DNA of 64,000 nucleotides from Pyrolobus sp964613695 (GCA_964613695.1 CAZTIR010000001.1:1-64000), one strand, 5' to 3'. Shown: positions 7,935 to 16,498, numbered from the stretch's first letter. The notes: generated by a model from the letters alone, not told the origin. Translations and numbers: made by a program.

Positions 7935-9203
7935 CTATACCCTGCGGAGCCTCGCCACGAAACCGCCGCCGCACCTCGCGGTGTCGGGGTATATTCTCTG
8001 AGTCTTGGGGAGCCGTGGGCTCCTCTCCCCAATCCAGGGACCCGCGTCCTCGAGCTCGACGAGACCCTCCCCGAGGAGCTTCTCCACGACACCCTCGTTC
8101 TCCTCGAGGGTGAGCGTGCACGTAGAGTATACTACCACACCGCCCCTCTTCACTATACCCGCGGCCGCGCGCAGACCCTCGTACTGTAGCCTCGAGAGCC
8201 TCTCGACTATACGGGGCCCGCTCTGCTCGAGGAAGAGCCTCGTCTCGGGGCTACGCCCAATACGCCCAATGCTGCTACAATCGGGATCCACTATCGCGGC
8301 GTCAGCGCGCCCCACGGGGGGCTTTCTAGCATCACCCTGAATCGGGTCCACCAGGTGGAGCACCCCTTGCCTCGACAGGAGCCTCTTCTCGTCCCACAGC
8401 CTCCTGCGCGAGAGGTCGAGAGCTGCTACGTAACCCCGCCTCCTCCACGCCACGTGACCCGCCTTGCCACCCGGGGCGCTGAAGGAGTCTAGCACTACTC
8501 CATGAGCGTCTCCCAGCACGTGGGCCACTAGCGCTGCGGAACGATCCTGGATGTAGAAGAGGTTCCCGGGTAGCCTCGCCACGCTACCCGGCGAGACCCT
8601 CTTAACCACCAGGACGTCGTCGAGCACGGGGTCCGGCTCGGCTTCGATACCGTGCTTGGAGAGTAGCTTCAGGGCCTCCTCTGCGCTCAGAAGGCTCCTA
8701 TTGAAGCGTATGTAGATGGGCTGCTCCTCCTGGAAAGCCTTCAACACCGACTCCAGCCTCCCGTAGTCGCCCCCAAGCGCCTCCAAGAGCTTCTCGACGA
8801 CCCACCTGGGCACGCTGTAGGCCACGGAGAGCCTCTCGACCCTATCACCCAGCCCCCTAACAGCGTCGAGGGGCTCCACGCGGCGGAGGCAGGAGGCGAC
8901 CCCCTCGTCTAGAAACCTGTAGAGCCTCTCTAGGGGCACGGAGCCGCGGCGGAAGACGGCCTCGTAGGCGGCGACTATGGGGAGCCACCACTCGGGCCTC
9001 CCGCCCCTCACGGGGCCACGGTAGCCGCAGAACCTCAGGAGCCTCACTAGGAGCTTATAGTTGCGCAAGACCCCCATGCAGAGGGCGTGGAGGAGTGGGC
9101 GGGGCGAGCTCCACACGCGAGACTCTAGTATAGAGCGTACCGAGCGGAAACTCCTCTCAACCCGAGCCGCTACGATGGCGCACTCCCTCTCGACATCAAC
9201 CAA
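7935..9203 (-). CDS. RsmB/NOL1/NOP2/Sun family RNA m5C methyltransferase
   Basis: SAM-dependent rRNA or tRNA cytosine-5 methyltransferase (422 aa, TTG start). An N-terminal NusB-like helical domain (about 1-150) precedes the Rossmann catalytic domain: motif I SFSAPGGKAGH (240-250), motif IV DPDCSSIG with Cys309, and motif VI STCTL with the catalytic Cys362, ending in CGGGFVARLRRV. Motif IV is normally DAPC/DPPC; the second position here is Asp instead of Pro, so DPDC is a variant. It is transcribed leftward toward the exosome operon but separated from it by a 250-nt gap. Confidence 0.9.
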   Translation of the reverse strand: MVDVERECAIVAARVERSFRSVRSILESRVWSSPRPLLHALCMGVLRNYKLLVRLLRFCGYRGPVRGGRPEWWLPIVAAYEAVFRRGSVPLERLYRFLDEGVASCLRRVEPLDAVRGLGDRVERLSVAYSVPRWVVEKLLEALGGDYGRLESVLKAFQEEQPIYIRFNRSLLSAEEALKLLSKHGIEAEPDPVLDDVLVVKRVSPGSVARLPGNLFYIQDRSAALVAHVLGDAHGVVLDSFSAPGGKAGHVAWRRRGYVAALDLSRRRLWDEKRLLSRQGVLHLVDPIQGDARKPPVGRADAAIVDPDCSSIGRIGRSPETRLFLEQSGPRIVERLSRLQYEGLRAAAGIVKRGGVVVYSTCTLTLEENEGVVEKLLGEGLVELEDAGPWIGERSPRLPKTQRIYPDTARCGGGFVARLRRV

Positions 9204-9318
9204 GCCCCCTATACCCGCCGGGGCTCTGGGCCGAGAGGAGTCCTAACTAGACACTCTCCGGGACCCCGGCGAGAGTATAGGGCCGCCCCGGGCCCCCAGG
9301 GCCCCAGGAAGCGCGACC

Positions 9319-10011
9319 ATGACCCGTTGCATCTCCTTCGACGTGTGGGGCACTCTTCTAGACCTACGCCGAGCCTACCACATGATAGCAGAGAGGCTGG
9401 CCGAGAGGATGGGCGTGAAACCCGTCGAGGCGTTCGAGGCTCTCCGGAGGGCTGCTAGAGAGGCTAGGGAGGAGAGGAGGCGCGGCGGGTGGAGCGACTG
9501 GAGGAGAGGAGCGGCGATTGTGGCCGCGAGGCTGGGGATTAGGGTAGAGGAGCTATACTCCGCGGTCGAGGAGGCGCTGCTCTCCAAGCCCTGGGGGCTC
9601 CCTCTCCCAGGCGCCCGCGAGACGCTAGCAAGCCTGAAGAAGGCCGGGTTTAGGGTTGGCGTGCTTGGGAACGTGCTATTCTGGCCGGGTAGCCTGACTA
9701 GGCGCATTCTCGCCGAGACAGGGCTGGCCAACAGCATAGACGTCATGCTCTTCGCTGACGAGATAGGATACTCTAAGCCATCGCCCAAGGCCTTCGAGGC
9801 TATAGCGGAGGAGCTGGGCTGCAGCATAGACGAGCTCACCCACGTTGGGGATAGGGTGGACGAGGATGTTGCCGGAGCGGTGCTAGCAGGGGCTAGGGGC
9901 GTGCTAGCATGGTCCAAGCGCGTCGAGAGACCCGTGTGTATACACGAGAGGCTATGCGCAACACCAGACCTGCTCAGCATTCTGGAGGTGCTAACTACCG
10001 GGCGGCATTAG
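9319..10011 (+). CDS. HAD-superfamily hydrolase with DxW motif
   Basis: 230-residue haloacid-dehalogenase-fold protein starting at ATG. Motif I is FDVWGTLLD: nucleophile Asp8 is present, but the +2 acid/base Asp of phosphatases is Trp10. Motif III Lys lies in SKPSPKAFE, and motif IV is HVGDRVDEDV, so Mg/phosphate-site residues remain. The helical cap lies at about 15-90. The DxW form resembles DxY/F dehalogenase-type members more than DxD phosphatases; the substrate is unknown. Its 3' end overlaps the convergent unknown gene by 17 nt. Confidence 0.85.
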   Translation: MTRCISFDVWGTLLDLRRAYHMIAERLAERMGVKPVEAFEALRRAAREAREERRRGGWSDWRRGAAIVAARLGIRVEELYSAVEEALLSKPWGLPLPGARETLASLKKAGFRVGVLGNVLFWPGSLTRRILAETGLANSIDVMLFADEIGYSKPSPKAFEAIAEELGCSIDELTHVGDRVDEDVAGAVLAGARGVLAWSKRVERPVCIHERLCATPDLLSILEVLTTGRH

Positions 10012-11023
10012 CCGCCGCAACGTTATATCGGGTAAGCCTTGCACACTCTTTCAAAAGCTTCACGAGCTTAATCCTCCCGTGCATCGCAGCAGCTCTCTTG
10101 ACTATACACTCCGCTATCTTCTGAGCCTCCTCGCCCCTTAGGCTCGTGAGGCGCGTGAGATAAGCGCTCACCTCCGCGACAACACCCTCAAAGCTATAAC
10201 CATTGTTGATGGGACCCAAGTGCACATTATTATCCCGATCCTCAAGCTCGTAGAAGTACCTGTTGCTCCTCATCACCACGCGTATGTACGCGTTCGGGCC
10301 TACACCCCCCACGCTCTCCAACTCGCCCAGAGTATCGGCTAGCTTCTTCACGTCACTGGCTATGTCGCGAACCCGTCTCTCAATCACCTCTCCGTGCTCT
10401 CTACGCGAGAGCTTCTCGAGAGCGTTTACAATCTCCTTGAGCTTGCCGATGTCATACTTTACCTTTCTACTCGTCCCGTTTGAACGATAATAGTCGAGAT
10501 AGTAGAAGATGCTGGGCACGCCGGAGGGGAGCACTACGAGCTTTACGAGCCCCTTGTCCATCAGCATCTTAAGACCTCTTAGAGTATCCTCATCAAGCTT
10601 CTCGATAACAGCGGCCTCAAGCACCTTCCTAACGGCATCACTTAGACGACATTCGACGCTACTCTCATCCACCTTCCGCTTCACTAGCTCTGTTAGACGC
10701 TCCTTTGCTTTACGCCTCAACTCGTTCTCGTCGAACGCGTCTAAACCTGCAAGAACCCTCTTCACGTCTTCGACTAGAGTGTCGTAGTTTACATTTAGGC
10801 TGCACCTAAGTATATCGCCTAGCCTCTTCTCCTTCGCCTCCCTGAAGATGATGTGGGTGAGGAAGAGCCCATGAGCCTTCAGTACCAGCTCGTGCACTAT
10901 ACTCCGCGCGTTATGACCGGGTGGGAGGTTTGCGAGTAGGTTATTGAGGCGCTCTATCATCTTGACCGCGCAATCCTCTATGCTCGCACACGTATCTTCA
11001 CTACTATTCGAGTTCGTCTGCAT
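9995..11023 (-). CDS. Hypothetical Lys/Arg-rich helical protein, AT-richer orphan
   Basis: A 342-residue protein starting at ATG that I do not recognise. It is mostly helical with many charged residues; a VLPSGVPSIFYYLDYYRSN stretch near the middle may mark a domain boundary, and the rest resembles long helical bundles. Base composition is visibly lower in GC than both neighbours and codon choice differs (more A/T-ending codons), suggesting recent acquisition. There are no transposase, nuclease or helicase motifs. It ends inside the 3' end of the HAD gene and lies upstream of lysK on the same strand. Confidence 0.6.
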   Translation of the reverse strand: MQTNSNSSEDTCASIEDCAVKMIERLNNLLANLPPGHNARSIVHELVLKAHGLFLTHIIFREAKEKRLGDILRCSLNVNYDTLVEDVKRVLAGLDAFDENELRRKAKERLTELVKRKVDESSVECRLSDAVRKVLEAAVIEKLDEDTLRGLKMLMDKGLVKLVVLPSGVPSIFYYLDYYRSNGTSRKVKYDIGKLKEIVNALEKLSRREHGEVIERRVRDIASDVKKLADTLGELESVGGVGPNAYIRVVMRSNRYFYELEDRDNNVHLGPINNGYSFEGVVAEVSAYLTRLTSLRGEEAQKIAECIVKRAAAMHGRIKLVKLLKECARLTRYNVAAANAAR

Positions 11024-11096
11024 AGTCCTGATCCGGTACTATCCTAGCACAAGCGCCACAAAATAAGCGTTAAGACTCGTGTGCTAAAGGCTATTT

Positions 11097-12167
11097 CTAG
11101 CCCTTACGCGACTGTATCTCCCTACACAACTCTTCTAGAGCGTATAGTAGTGTCTTGACCGCTATGAGCACGTCCCTGGCGTCGACGTGCTCTAGGCGCG
11201 TGTGGGATAGCCTCGAGTCGCCGGGGCCGTAGGCCGCTATGCTCCTCGCCACACCCGCGAGTATGTTCATGTCGCTGGTGCCGTGCTTGAGCAGAAGCCT
11301 TGGCTTCCGGCCCTGTCTCAGAAGGCCTCTTATCAGGGCGCGTGGCACGGGGTCGTTCGGCTTGACTCTCACGCCGGGCGTGTAGCCTAGGGCCTCTACG
11401 CTGCAGTCGCTGGGGAGCCCCTCGGTGAGCCAGGCTAGGGCCTTCTCCCTGTCGACCCCGGGCGGTAGCCTCACGTCGAGGTATGCTACCGCCTCCTCTG
11501 GGAGCTTGTTGGGGTAGTCGCCAGCCCTCATTATCGTGGCTACCGCTGTTATCTCGTTGAAGCCTCTCCCGTTGCGCCCCCTCAGCTTCACATAATAGTC
11601 TATGAGCTTCTCGAGGGCAGAGTCGGCCTCCCAGGGGCTGGCCCCGTGGCCGCCCGCACCCCTGCAAACCACCCTACTCGGCATGGAGCCGCGGTAGCCT
11701 ATCACGACGCCGTCTGTGCCGCTGGGCTCGCCTATCACGATATACTCTGGATGGGGGCCCTTCTCGACGAGGTGCCAGGCTCCCCTAGAGTCGCCCTCCT
11801 CGGCTACCACACCCCCGCCCCAGACGGTGCAGGGCCCCTCGTAGAGCGCGGCTGCGTATATCATCGCTAGGAGCGGGGCGCGTGCATCGACAGCGCCCCT
11901 GCCCCAGACGACCGTGCCCTCTACGCGCACGGGCAGCTCGCCCGGCACCGTGTCGAGGTGGCTGACGAGCATCACCTGGGGGTCGCCCTCGCCGCTCACA
12001 ACGAAGTAGTTGCCGGCCTCGTCGATCACCCTCCTGGCCCCCAGCTCCTCCACTATCTCGTCGAGAACCGGGTGGAGCCTAGTCTCGTGACCCGTGGGGG
12101 CATAGACCGAGACCAGCATCCGGAGGTGCTCCACAACCTTCTCGAGAGGTGGCAGCTCTACCCCCAA
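11097..12167 (-). CDS. lysK: LysK-like acetyl-lysine/LysW-lysine hydrolase (M20 family)
   Basis: Zn-dependent M20/ArgE-DapE family amidohydrolase (356 aa, TTG start), best matching LysK, which releases lysine (or ornithine) from the LysW-bound intermediate in archaeal AAA-type lysine/arginine synthesis. Metal motifs: SHLDTVPG (His70, Asp72), GRGAVDAR (Asp94), EEGD (Glu123/124), IGEPSG and a C-terminal SHTRLEHVD. HGTSDMN is characteristic of LysK. No lysW, lysX, lysY or lysZ lies nearby, so the pathway is scattered. The substrate assignment is inferred from family resemblance. Confidence 0.85.
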   Translation of the reverse strand: MGVELPPLEKVVEHLRMLVSVYAPTGHETRLHPVLDEIVEELGARRVIDEAGNYFVVSGEGDPQVMLVSHLDTVPGELPVRVEGTVVWGRGAVDARAPLLAMIYAAALYEGPCTVWGGGVVAEEGDSRGAWHLVEKGPHPEYIVIGEPSGTDGVVIGYRGSMPSRVVCRGAGGHGASPWEADSALEKLIDYYVKLRGRNGRGFNEITAVATIMRAGDYPNKLPEEAVAYLDVRLPPGVDREKALAWLTEGLPSDCSVEALGYTPGVRVKPNDPVPRALIRGLLRQGRKPRLLLKHGTSDMNILAGVARSIAAYGPGDSRLSHTRLEHVDARDVLIAVKTLLYALEELCREIQSRKG

Positions 12168-12291
12168 AGCTCTAACCCGGAGCCAGGGCCCCGCGCGGGC
12201 CCGTTTATACCAGGGGCGGGGCTCGGACGGTGGTCGGTGTCCTCATCGGAGAGCCTCGGGGCTGGTAGAGCTTCTCCACCGCCCCAGGCTC

Positions 12292-13065
12292 CTAGACCAC
12301 CTCTAGCCCCTCTTTACCCGCTATCGTCTTGAAGCGCTGCGCGTCATCAAACATGTATATGTTGTTGAAGAGCACGTATACGGTCTCGGAGCCCTTCTCG
12401 CATAAGCTCCTCACCCTCTTGGCGAGCTCGGCGAGATCCTCGTCGGTGTACCTGTACCTGTAGTTGACCTCCCTGCCGCCTAGCCCGTGGAGGCGTATGT
12501 AGGAGACCTTCCCGACCACCGCCGGCCACCTTCGCAGCAGGTCTACCGCGTGTATCACGCCGGTCTCCTCGACGACCCTAGCCACGGCCTCTGGGTGCTC
12601 GTGCCAGGTGCCCCTAGGCTCCCATGCTATCAGCCCACTCCACGCCTTGCCCGCCTCGCGGAAGAAGCGGATAGCGTTCTCGAGGTTCTCCTCGCTGTAC
12701 CCGAAGCTTGGCGGAGTCTGGACCACTATCACGGTGGCTCCTAGAGCCTCGGCGGCCTCGACGGTCCTCCTCCACGCCTCTAGGTTCTCTGGGGTTGGTC
12801 TCAGGTTGCCGTATCTATCCTCCTTGCCGGGCTCCGGCTTCAAACCAGCCTTCCTCCAAGTGGGGCTCGTGGGCGGGTGTGTGACAACCTGCCAGGCTTT
12901 CATGGTGAACTCGAAGTCTTGTGGTGCTTCACGCCTCCACTTCTCGAGGGTCTCTAGGCTGGGGAGCTTGTAGAAGGTCTGCTGCACCTCGACGAGCTTG
13001 AAGACCTCGTAGTATTTTCTACGCGAGCGTGGGAAGCCGCAGCACCCCACCTTCACCAGGCACAA
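12292..13065 (-). CDS. DUF72 (YecE-like) protein
   Basis: 257-residue TIM-barrel-type protein of the DUF72 family: N-terminal VKVGCCGFPRSRRKYYEVFKLVE, EVQQTFYKLP, the FTMKAWQVVTHPPTSP segment and WEPRGTWH. Biochemical function is unknown for the family. The start may be the TTG at 13065 or the GTG at 13056 that gives MKVGCCGFP. It starts 8-16 nt after the AbrB-ACT gene on the same strand, so the two likely form an operon. Confidence 0.85.
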   Translation of the reverse strand: MCLVKVGCCGFPRSRRKYYEVFKLVEVQQTFYKLPSLETLEKWRREAPQDFEFTMKAWQVVTHPPTSPTWRKAGLKPEPGKEDRYGNLRPTPENLEAWRRTVEAAEALGATVIVVQTPPSFGYSEENLENAIRFFREAGKAWSGLIAWEPRGTWHEHPEAVARVVEETGVIHAVDLLRRWPAVVGKVSYIRLHGLGGREVNYRYRYTDEDLAELAKRVRSLCEKGSETVYVLFNNIYMFDDAQRFKTIAGKEGLEVV

Positions 13066-13072
13066 AACGTGC

Positions 13073-13483
13073 TCACCTGTGAAGCCTCCTTATGTTGACC
13101 AGCCTCACCTCGTCGAGGTCTATGAGCCTCTGTTTCACCTCCTCGGGGGAGGCGTTAGCCTTGCTAAAGTCGGCCACTATGACGCACTCGGCGTACTCGC
13201 CCCTCTTCACGGCGGCGCACTGGGTGGTCAACTGGTCTACCCCCATCTTCGCGAGCTCCGCCGACACCTTGGCCAGCGCGCCGGGCTCGTCCTTGAGCTC
13301 AAGGTATATCTCGTAGACGTGGGCGACGGGGGCTAGGACGGGGGAGAGGACTATCTCCCTCTTATCCGGGTCGGCGACGAGGATGAGGTGCATACCCTCA
13401 ACTATGTTGAGGGCGTCGCGGACAACCATGGGTATTGTTATGCGGCCCTTGCTGTCGACCCGCACAATCTCTGTTATCTTCAA
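13073..13483 (-). CDS. AbrB/SpoVT-domain plus ACT-domain regulator
   Basis: A small two-domain protein. The N-terminus (LKITEIVRVDSKGRITIP) is a swapped-hairpin AbrB-type DNA-binding domain; the second half (YEIYLELKDEPGALAKVSAELAKMGV) is an ACT domain, normally a sensor of amino acids or other small ligands. I prefer the TTG at 13483, which starts the AbrB domain cleanly; an upstream ATG at 13531 adds 16 residues with no fold. The combination suggests a ligand-responsive transcription regulator; targets and ligand are unknown. It is divergent from the MBL hydrolase gene and upstream of the DUF72 gene. Confidence 0.8.
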   Translation of the reverse strand: MKITEIVRVDSKGRITIPMVVRDALNIVEGMHLILVADPDKREIVLSPVLAPVAHVYEIYLELKDEPGALAKVSAELAKMGVDQLTTQCAAVKRGEYAECVIVADFSKANASPEEVKQRLIDLDEVRLVNIRRLHR

Positions 13484-13562
13484 AGCCCGGTGCCCCGGGT
13501 TACTGTAGGCCCAAGAGCAAGGGTTAATCATAGTAGGTGCGTGGTAGCAGGGGGAGGAGCTT

Positions 13563-14327
13563 GTGGAGCAGGCGGACGAGGCGACGATAACAGTCCTTGT
13601 CGACAACTTCTCACTAGTGGATGATGCTCACACCGAGTACGGTCTCTCCATACACATAGAGGTGGAGGGTAGGGGCCGCAGGCATAGCATACTCTTCGAC
13701 ACGAGCGGCTCGCCGTGGGCACTACTCCACAACGCCAAGCTCCTGGGCATCGACCTAACCAGCGTGGAGTACGTGATAATCTCCCACATGCACCGCGACC
13801 ACTACTACGCGTTGAGGAGCCTCTGGGGCCTCCTCCACCCCAAGCTAGTCTACCTGCCGGAGCCGATAGGCGTCTCTAACCGCGTATACGAGGTGCTGGA
13901 GAAGGGTAGGGTAGAGGAGACTAGCGTTGTACGAGGCCGCGTGGTGGTAGCGCCTGGAGTAGAGGTCTTCGGCCCCGTGGCTTCGAGCGGCGAGGTCTCG
14001 GTGCTCGTCGAGGCAGGCGGCCGGAGAGCACTGCTCGTGGCCTGCGGCCACGCCCCGTTACGCCACATAATCTACTGGTCGAGGAGGAACGCGTTCGACG
14101 TGGTTATGGGGGGTTTTCACCTCAAGAACGGTGGGAGGCGTAGGATAGAGGAGGTTTACGAAGCCTTATGGGATAGGGCGTCGCTGGTGGTCGGGCTCCA
14201 CTGTAGCCACTGGGGCTCCTGGCTCCTGAAACCACTACTAGGCTCCAGGTACGTGGAGGGCGGGGTTGGCCTCAGGATTGTTCTTTCTCGGTCTTCTCTC
14301 CACCTCCACCCTCAACCCTCTCTATAA
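13563..14327 (+). CDS. MBL-fold metallohydrolase (RFA-P-synthase-like group)
   Basis: 254-residue metallo-beta-lactamase-fold protein (GTG start). The metal motif is SHMHRDHYYA (HxHxDH), with downstream ligands in GGFHL and a GLHCSHW motif. The CGHAPLRHII segment and this arrangement resemble the small group containing the methanopterin-pathway beta-ribofuranosylaminobenzene-phosphate-type enzymes and their homologues; the substrate is not established. Its last 56 nt overlap the 3' end of the convergent mrp gene, so the C-terminal HLHPQPSL is antisense to Mrp's Glu/Lys/Gly-rich tail. Confidence 0.8.
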   Translation: MEQADEATITVLVDNFSLVDDAHTEYGLSIHIEVEGRGRRHSILFDTSGSPWALLHNAKLLGIDLTSVEYVIISHMHRDHYYALRSLWGLLHPKLVYLPEPIGVSNRVYEVLEKGRVEETSVVRGRVVVAPGVEVFGPVASSGEVSVLVEAGGRRALLVACGHAPLRHIIYWSRRNAFDVVMGGFHLKNGGRRRIEEVYEALWDRASLVVGLHCSHWGSWLLKPLLGSRYVEGGVGLRIVLSRSSLHLHPQPSL

Positions 14328-15159
14328 TCTTCTCCGCGATGGCGAGGAACGCCTTTGAGGCAGGAGAGTCTGGGTACTCGACGAAGAAGGGCTTACCCTC
14401 GTCATTCGCCTTTGATATCCTCGGGTCTATCGGTATCTCGCCTAGGAAGGGTACACCCATCTCCTCTGCAATCCTCCTCCCGGCCCCCCTGCCGAAGATA
14501 TAGTGGCGGCTGCCATCCGGGCACTCGAAGTAGCTCATGTTCTCGATTATGCCTATGATGGGTATGTTTAGGCGCCTGGCGAAGGTGACAGCCTTCTTCA
14601 CGACTATGCGGGAGACGTCGGAGGGTATCGTGACTATTATCGAGCCCGTGAGGTTCGGGATGAGCTGGGCTATTGTGAGCTGCTCGTCTCCGGTGCCCGG
14701 CGGCAGGTCTACTAGCAGGTAGTCGAGATCGCCCCAGAACGTGTAGGCTAGCAGCTCTCGAATAGCAGCCGTCTTCAGAGGCCCCCTCCATATGACGGCC
14801 TGCTCCTCGCTCTCGAGGAGGAAGTCGACGGAGACGACCTTCACGCCTAGAGGCCCGTCCACCGGTAGTAGGCTACCATCGGGCAGCGCGTACATCCGCT
14901 TACCGTGGACGCCGAGCATCTTCGGTATAGAGGGGCCGTGTATGTCGGCATCGAACACGGCCACCTTTCTACCCTTAAGGGCGAGTGCCATAGCCAGGCT
15001 AGCAGTGACGAAAGACTTGCCGACACCACCCTTCCCGCTCAAGATGACCAGCTTGTACTTAATGTTCTTCATCTTCTCTGCTATCAGCTTCTGCTGCTCT
15101 ATAGCCCTCTTGACTGCCTCCGCGCGCGGGTTTGGCGTATGTTGTTGCGCCTGGGACAG
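14272..15159 (-). CDS. Mrp/NBP35-family Fe-S scaffold ATPase, probable CTG start
   Basis: P-loop ATPase of the Mrp/ApbC/NBP35 group, a carrier for Fe-S cluster assembly. The deviant Walker A GKGGVGKS follows VILSGKGG; FDADIHGPSIPKMLG, a DLPPGTGDEQLT Walker B region and ENMSYFECPDGSRHYIFG are diagnostic. The first ATG in frame (15072) leaves a very short N-terminus. The frame stays open back to tandem TAA codons with no ATG, GTG or TTG, and encodes the helix AEAVKRAIEQQKLIAEKMKN typical of the family. CTG at 15159 (M-SQAQQHTPNPRAEAV) or CTG at 15180 could start it. Confidence 0.88.
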   Translation of the reverse strand: MSQAQQHTPNPRAEAVKRAIEQQKLIAEKMKNIKYKLVILSGKGGVGKSFVTASLAMALALKGRKVAVFDADIHGPSIPKMLGVHGKRMYALPDGSLLPVDGPLGVKVVSVDFLLESEEQAVIWRGPLKTAAIRELLAYTFWGDLDYLLVDLPPGTGDEQLTIAQLIPNLTGSIIVTIPSDVSRIVVKKAVTFARRLNIPIIGIIENMSYFECPDGSRHYIFGRGAGRRIAEEMGVPFLGEIPIDPRISKANDEGKPFFVEYPDSPASKAFLAIAEKIIERVEGGGGEKTEKEQS

Positions 15160-15243
15160 AGCCCCACACCCTAATCCCAGTGGGGAGGCTGGAGCCGGTT
15201 ATTACGAGAAGCGTGGGAGGCTCAAACCCGGGTAGCCCAGGCG

Positions 15244-15975
15244 CTAGGGTATCATATGGTGCTTGGTTAGGCGGAGCAGCGGTATGAACGGTTGGGGTAC
15301 ACTACTCCTCTGCTCCCCCACCGCGACCAGCGCCACCACGCCAGCCACCTGTGCTCCCACTCTGGCTATGCTCGTCGCCAGCGCTTTTATCGTGCGACCG
15401 GATTGTACTAGATCGTCGACTATGAGCACAGAGTCCCTCCTGCCTATGAGCCTGCGCGGCACATAGTACGTTATCGTGGCGCGCAGCGAGGGCTCGGCTA
15501 CGATAGCCTCTATGTAGTCCTCGTATGGGCTCTCCTTACTCCTCCTCGCGACCACGAGGGGCACCTCTAGGAGCGAGGCTATTAGTGTCGCAAATGGTAT
15601 GCCGTTAGCCTCGGGCGTCAGTATCTTGGTTATCCTCCTGCCGGCCAGCTTCGCGACAGCATAGTGGGCGGCCAGCTTGAGGAGCACGGGATCGCTGGTT
15701 ATACCGGAGATGTCTATGTAGCCGTCGTTAAGGCTCTTAATCCTGCTCGCGAGCAACCCGCTTATACTAAACCTCTCTCGTATACTCCGCACTATCCTCA
15801 CAGCGTGCTCGAGGCTCGGGACAGTCTGGCCCTTAACGTATCTGCATAGTACGCTCTCAGAGATGCCAGTTATCTGGGACAACTCGCGGTAGGAGAGGTT
15901 GCGTTTCAATAACCGTAAAAGCTCTATAGCGTGGAGACGGAGCTTCATTGCATCGTATTTAGACAAGCCGTGCAT
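15244..15975 (-). CDS. HTH-phosphoribosyltransferase regulator (GfcR-like)
   Basis: About 243 aa. An N-terminal helix-turn-helix (SYRELSQITGISESVLCRYVKG, about 27-49) is fused to a type I phosphoribosyltransferase fold carrying the PRPP loop VLIVDDLVQSGRTIKAL. This is the layout of archaeal PRTase-type regulators such as GfcR and PyrE-like regulators, which sense sugar-phosphate or nucleotide-related ligands. I chose the ATG at 15975 over the preceding TTG. It is upstream of mrp on the same strand, with an 84-nt gap. Confidence 0.88.
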   Translation of the reverse strand: MHGLSKYDAMKLRLHAIELLRLLKRNLSYRELSQITGISESVLCRYVKGQTVPSLEHAVRIVRSIRERFSISGLLASRIKSLNDGYIDISGITSDPVLLKLAAHYAVAKLAGRRITKILTPEANGIPFATLIASLLEVPLVVARRSKESPYEDYIEAIVAEPSLRATITYYVPRRLIGRRDSVLIVDDLVQSGRTIKALATSIARVGAQVAGVVALVAVGEQRSSVPQPFIPLLRLTKHHMIP

Positions 15976-16054
15976 CAAGTACAGCCTCCTCTTTTAATCA
16001 GGCGATGCTACCGGGCTAATAGAGGGGGATGACTGGGGTTTTAAGGGCTGAGGA

Positions 16055-16498
16055 GTGATGCGAGAACCCACGCGAGGACCCCCTGCCCCATCGCCACGGG
16101 TTGTGCACGAGCTCGGCAAGATAATCGGCTATGAGAACGCGTTGTACGCCCTCTCCCTCTCCCTCGTCCGCGACGAGCCGCACATCAAGATAGTGGTGTG
16201 TGAGGGTGGCGAGAGGAGGGTCTCCCTCCTCTACCGCTACACACCACCCGTCCTCGGCGGGGATGACGCGTTGAGGCTTATCGGGGTGTGCGTCGAGGGG
16301 CTTGGAGAGGTGCCCGATGAGGTTAAGAGCCTGCCCGCCGAGGATATATTGTATTACCGTTCTGGCAACCACATATGGGTTGTTGTGGTAGATGAGCCAG
16401 ACCCGGATAGGGCTTTGCAGCTCGTCTCGAGGTTCTGCAGGGGGCGTGGGAGCCCCTCTCGCATCGAGACCGGTCTGGAGTTGAATGAGGTGTGTTGA
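16055..16498 (+). CDS. Hypothetical protein coupled to XPB
   Basis: 147-residue protein starting at GTG, not recognised. It has alternating beta strands (HIKIVVCEGG, NHIWVVVVDEPDPDRA) and helices suggesting a small alpha/beta fold, with no metal or nucleotide motif. Its TGA overlaps the TTG start of the XPB helicase (TTGA), so the two are translationally coupled. Context suggests a helper of XPB; function unknown. Confidence 0.65.
   Translation: MMREPTRGPPAPSPRVVHELGKIIGYENALYALSLSLVRDEPHIKIVVCEGGERRVSLLYRYTPPVLGGDDALRLIGVCVEGLGEVPDEVKSLPAEDILYYRSGNHIWVVVVDEPDPDRALQLVSRFCRGRGSPSRIETGLELNEVC

Noticed and set aside
7681..8001. Plus-strand frame rich in Pro/Arg/Ala
   Set aside because: Covers the GC-rich gap and the end of the methyltransferase; low-complexity composition typical of shadow frames in high-GC DNA.
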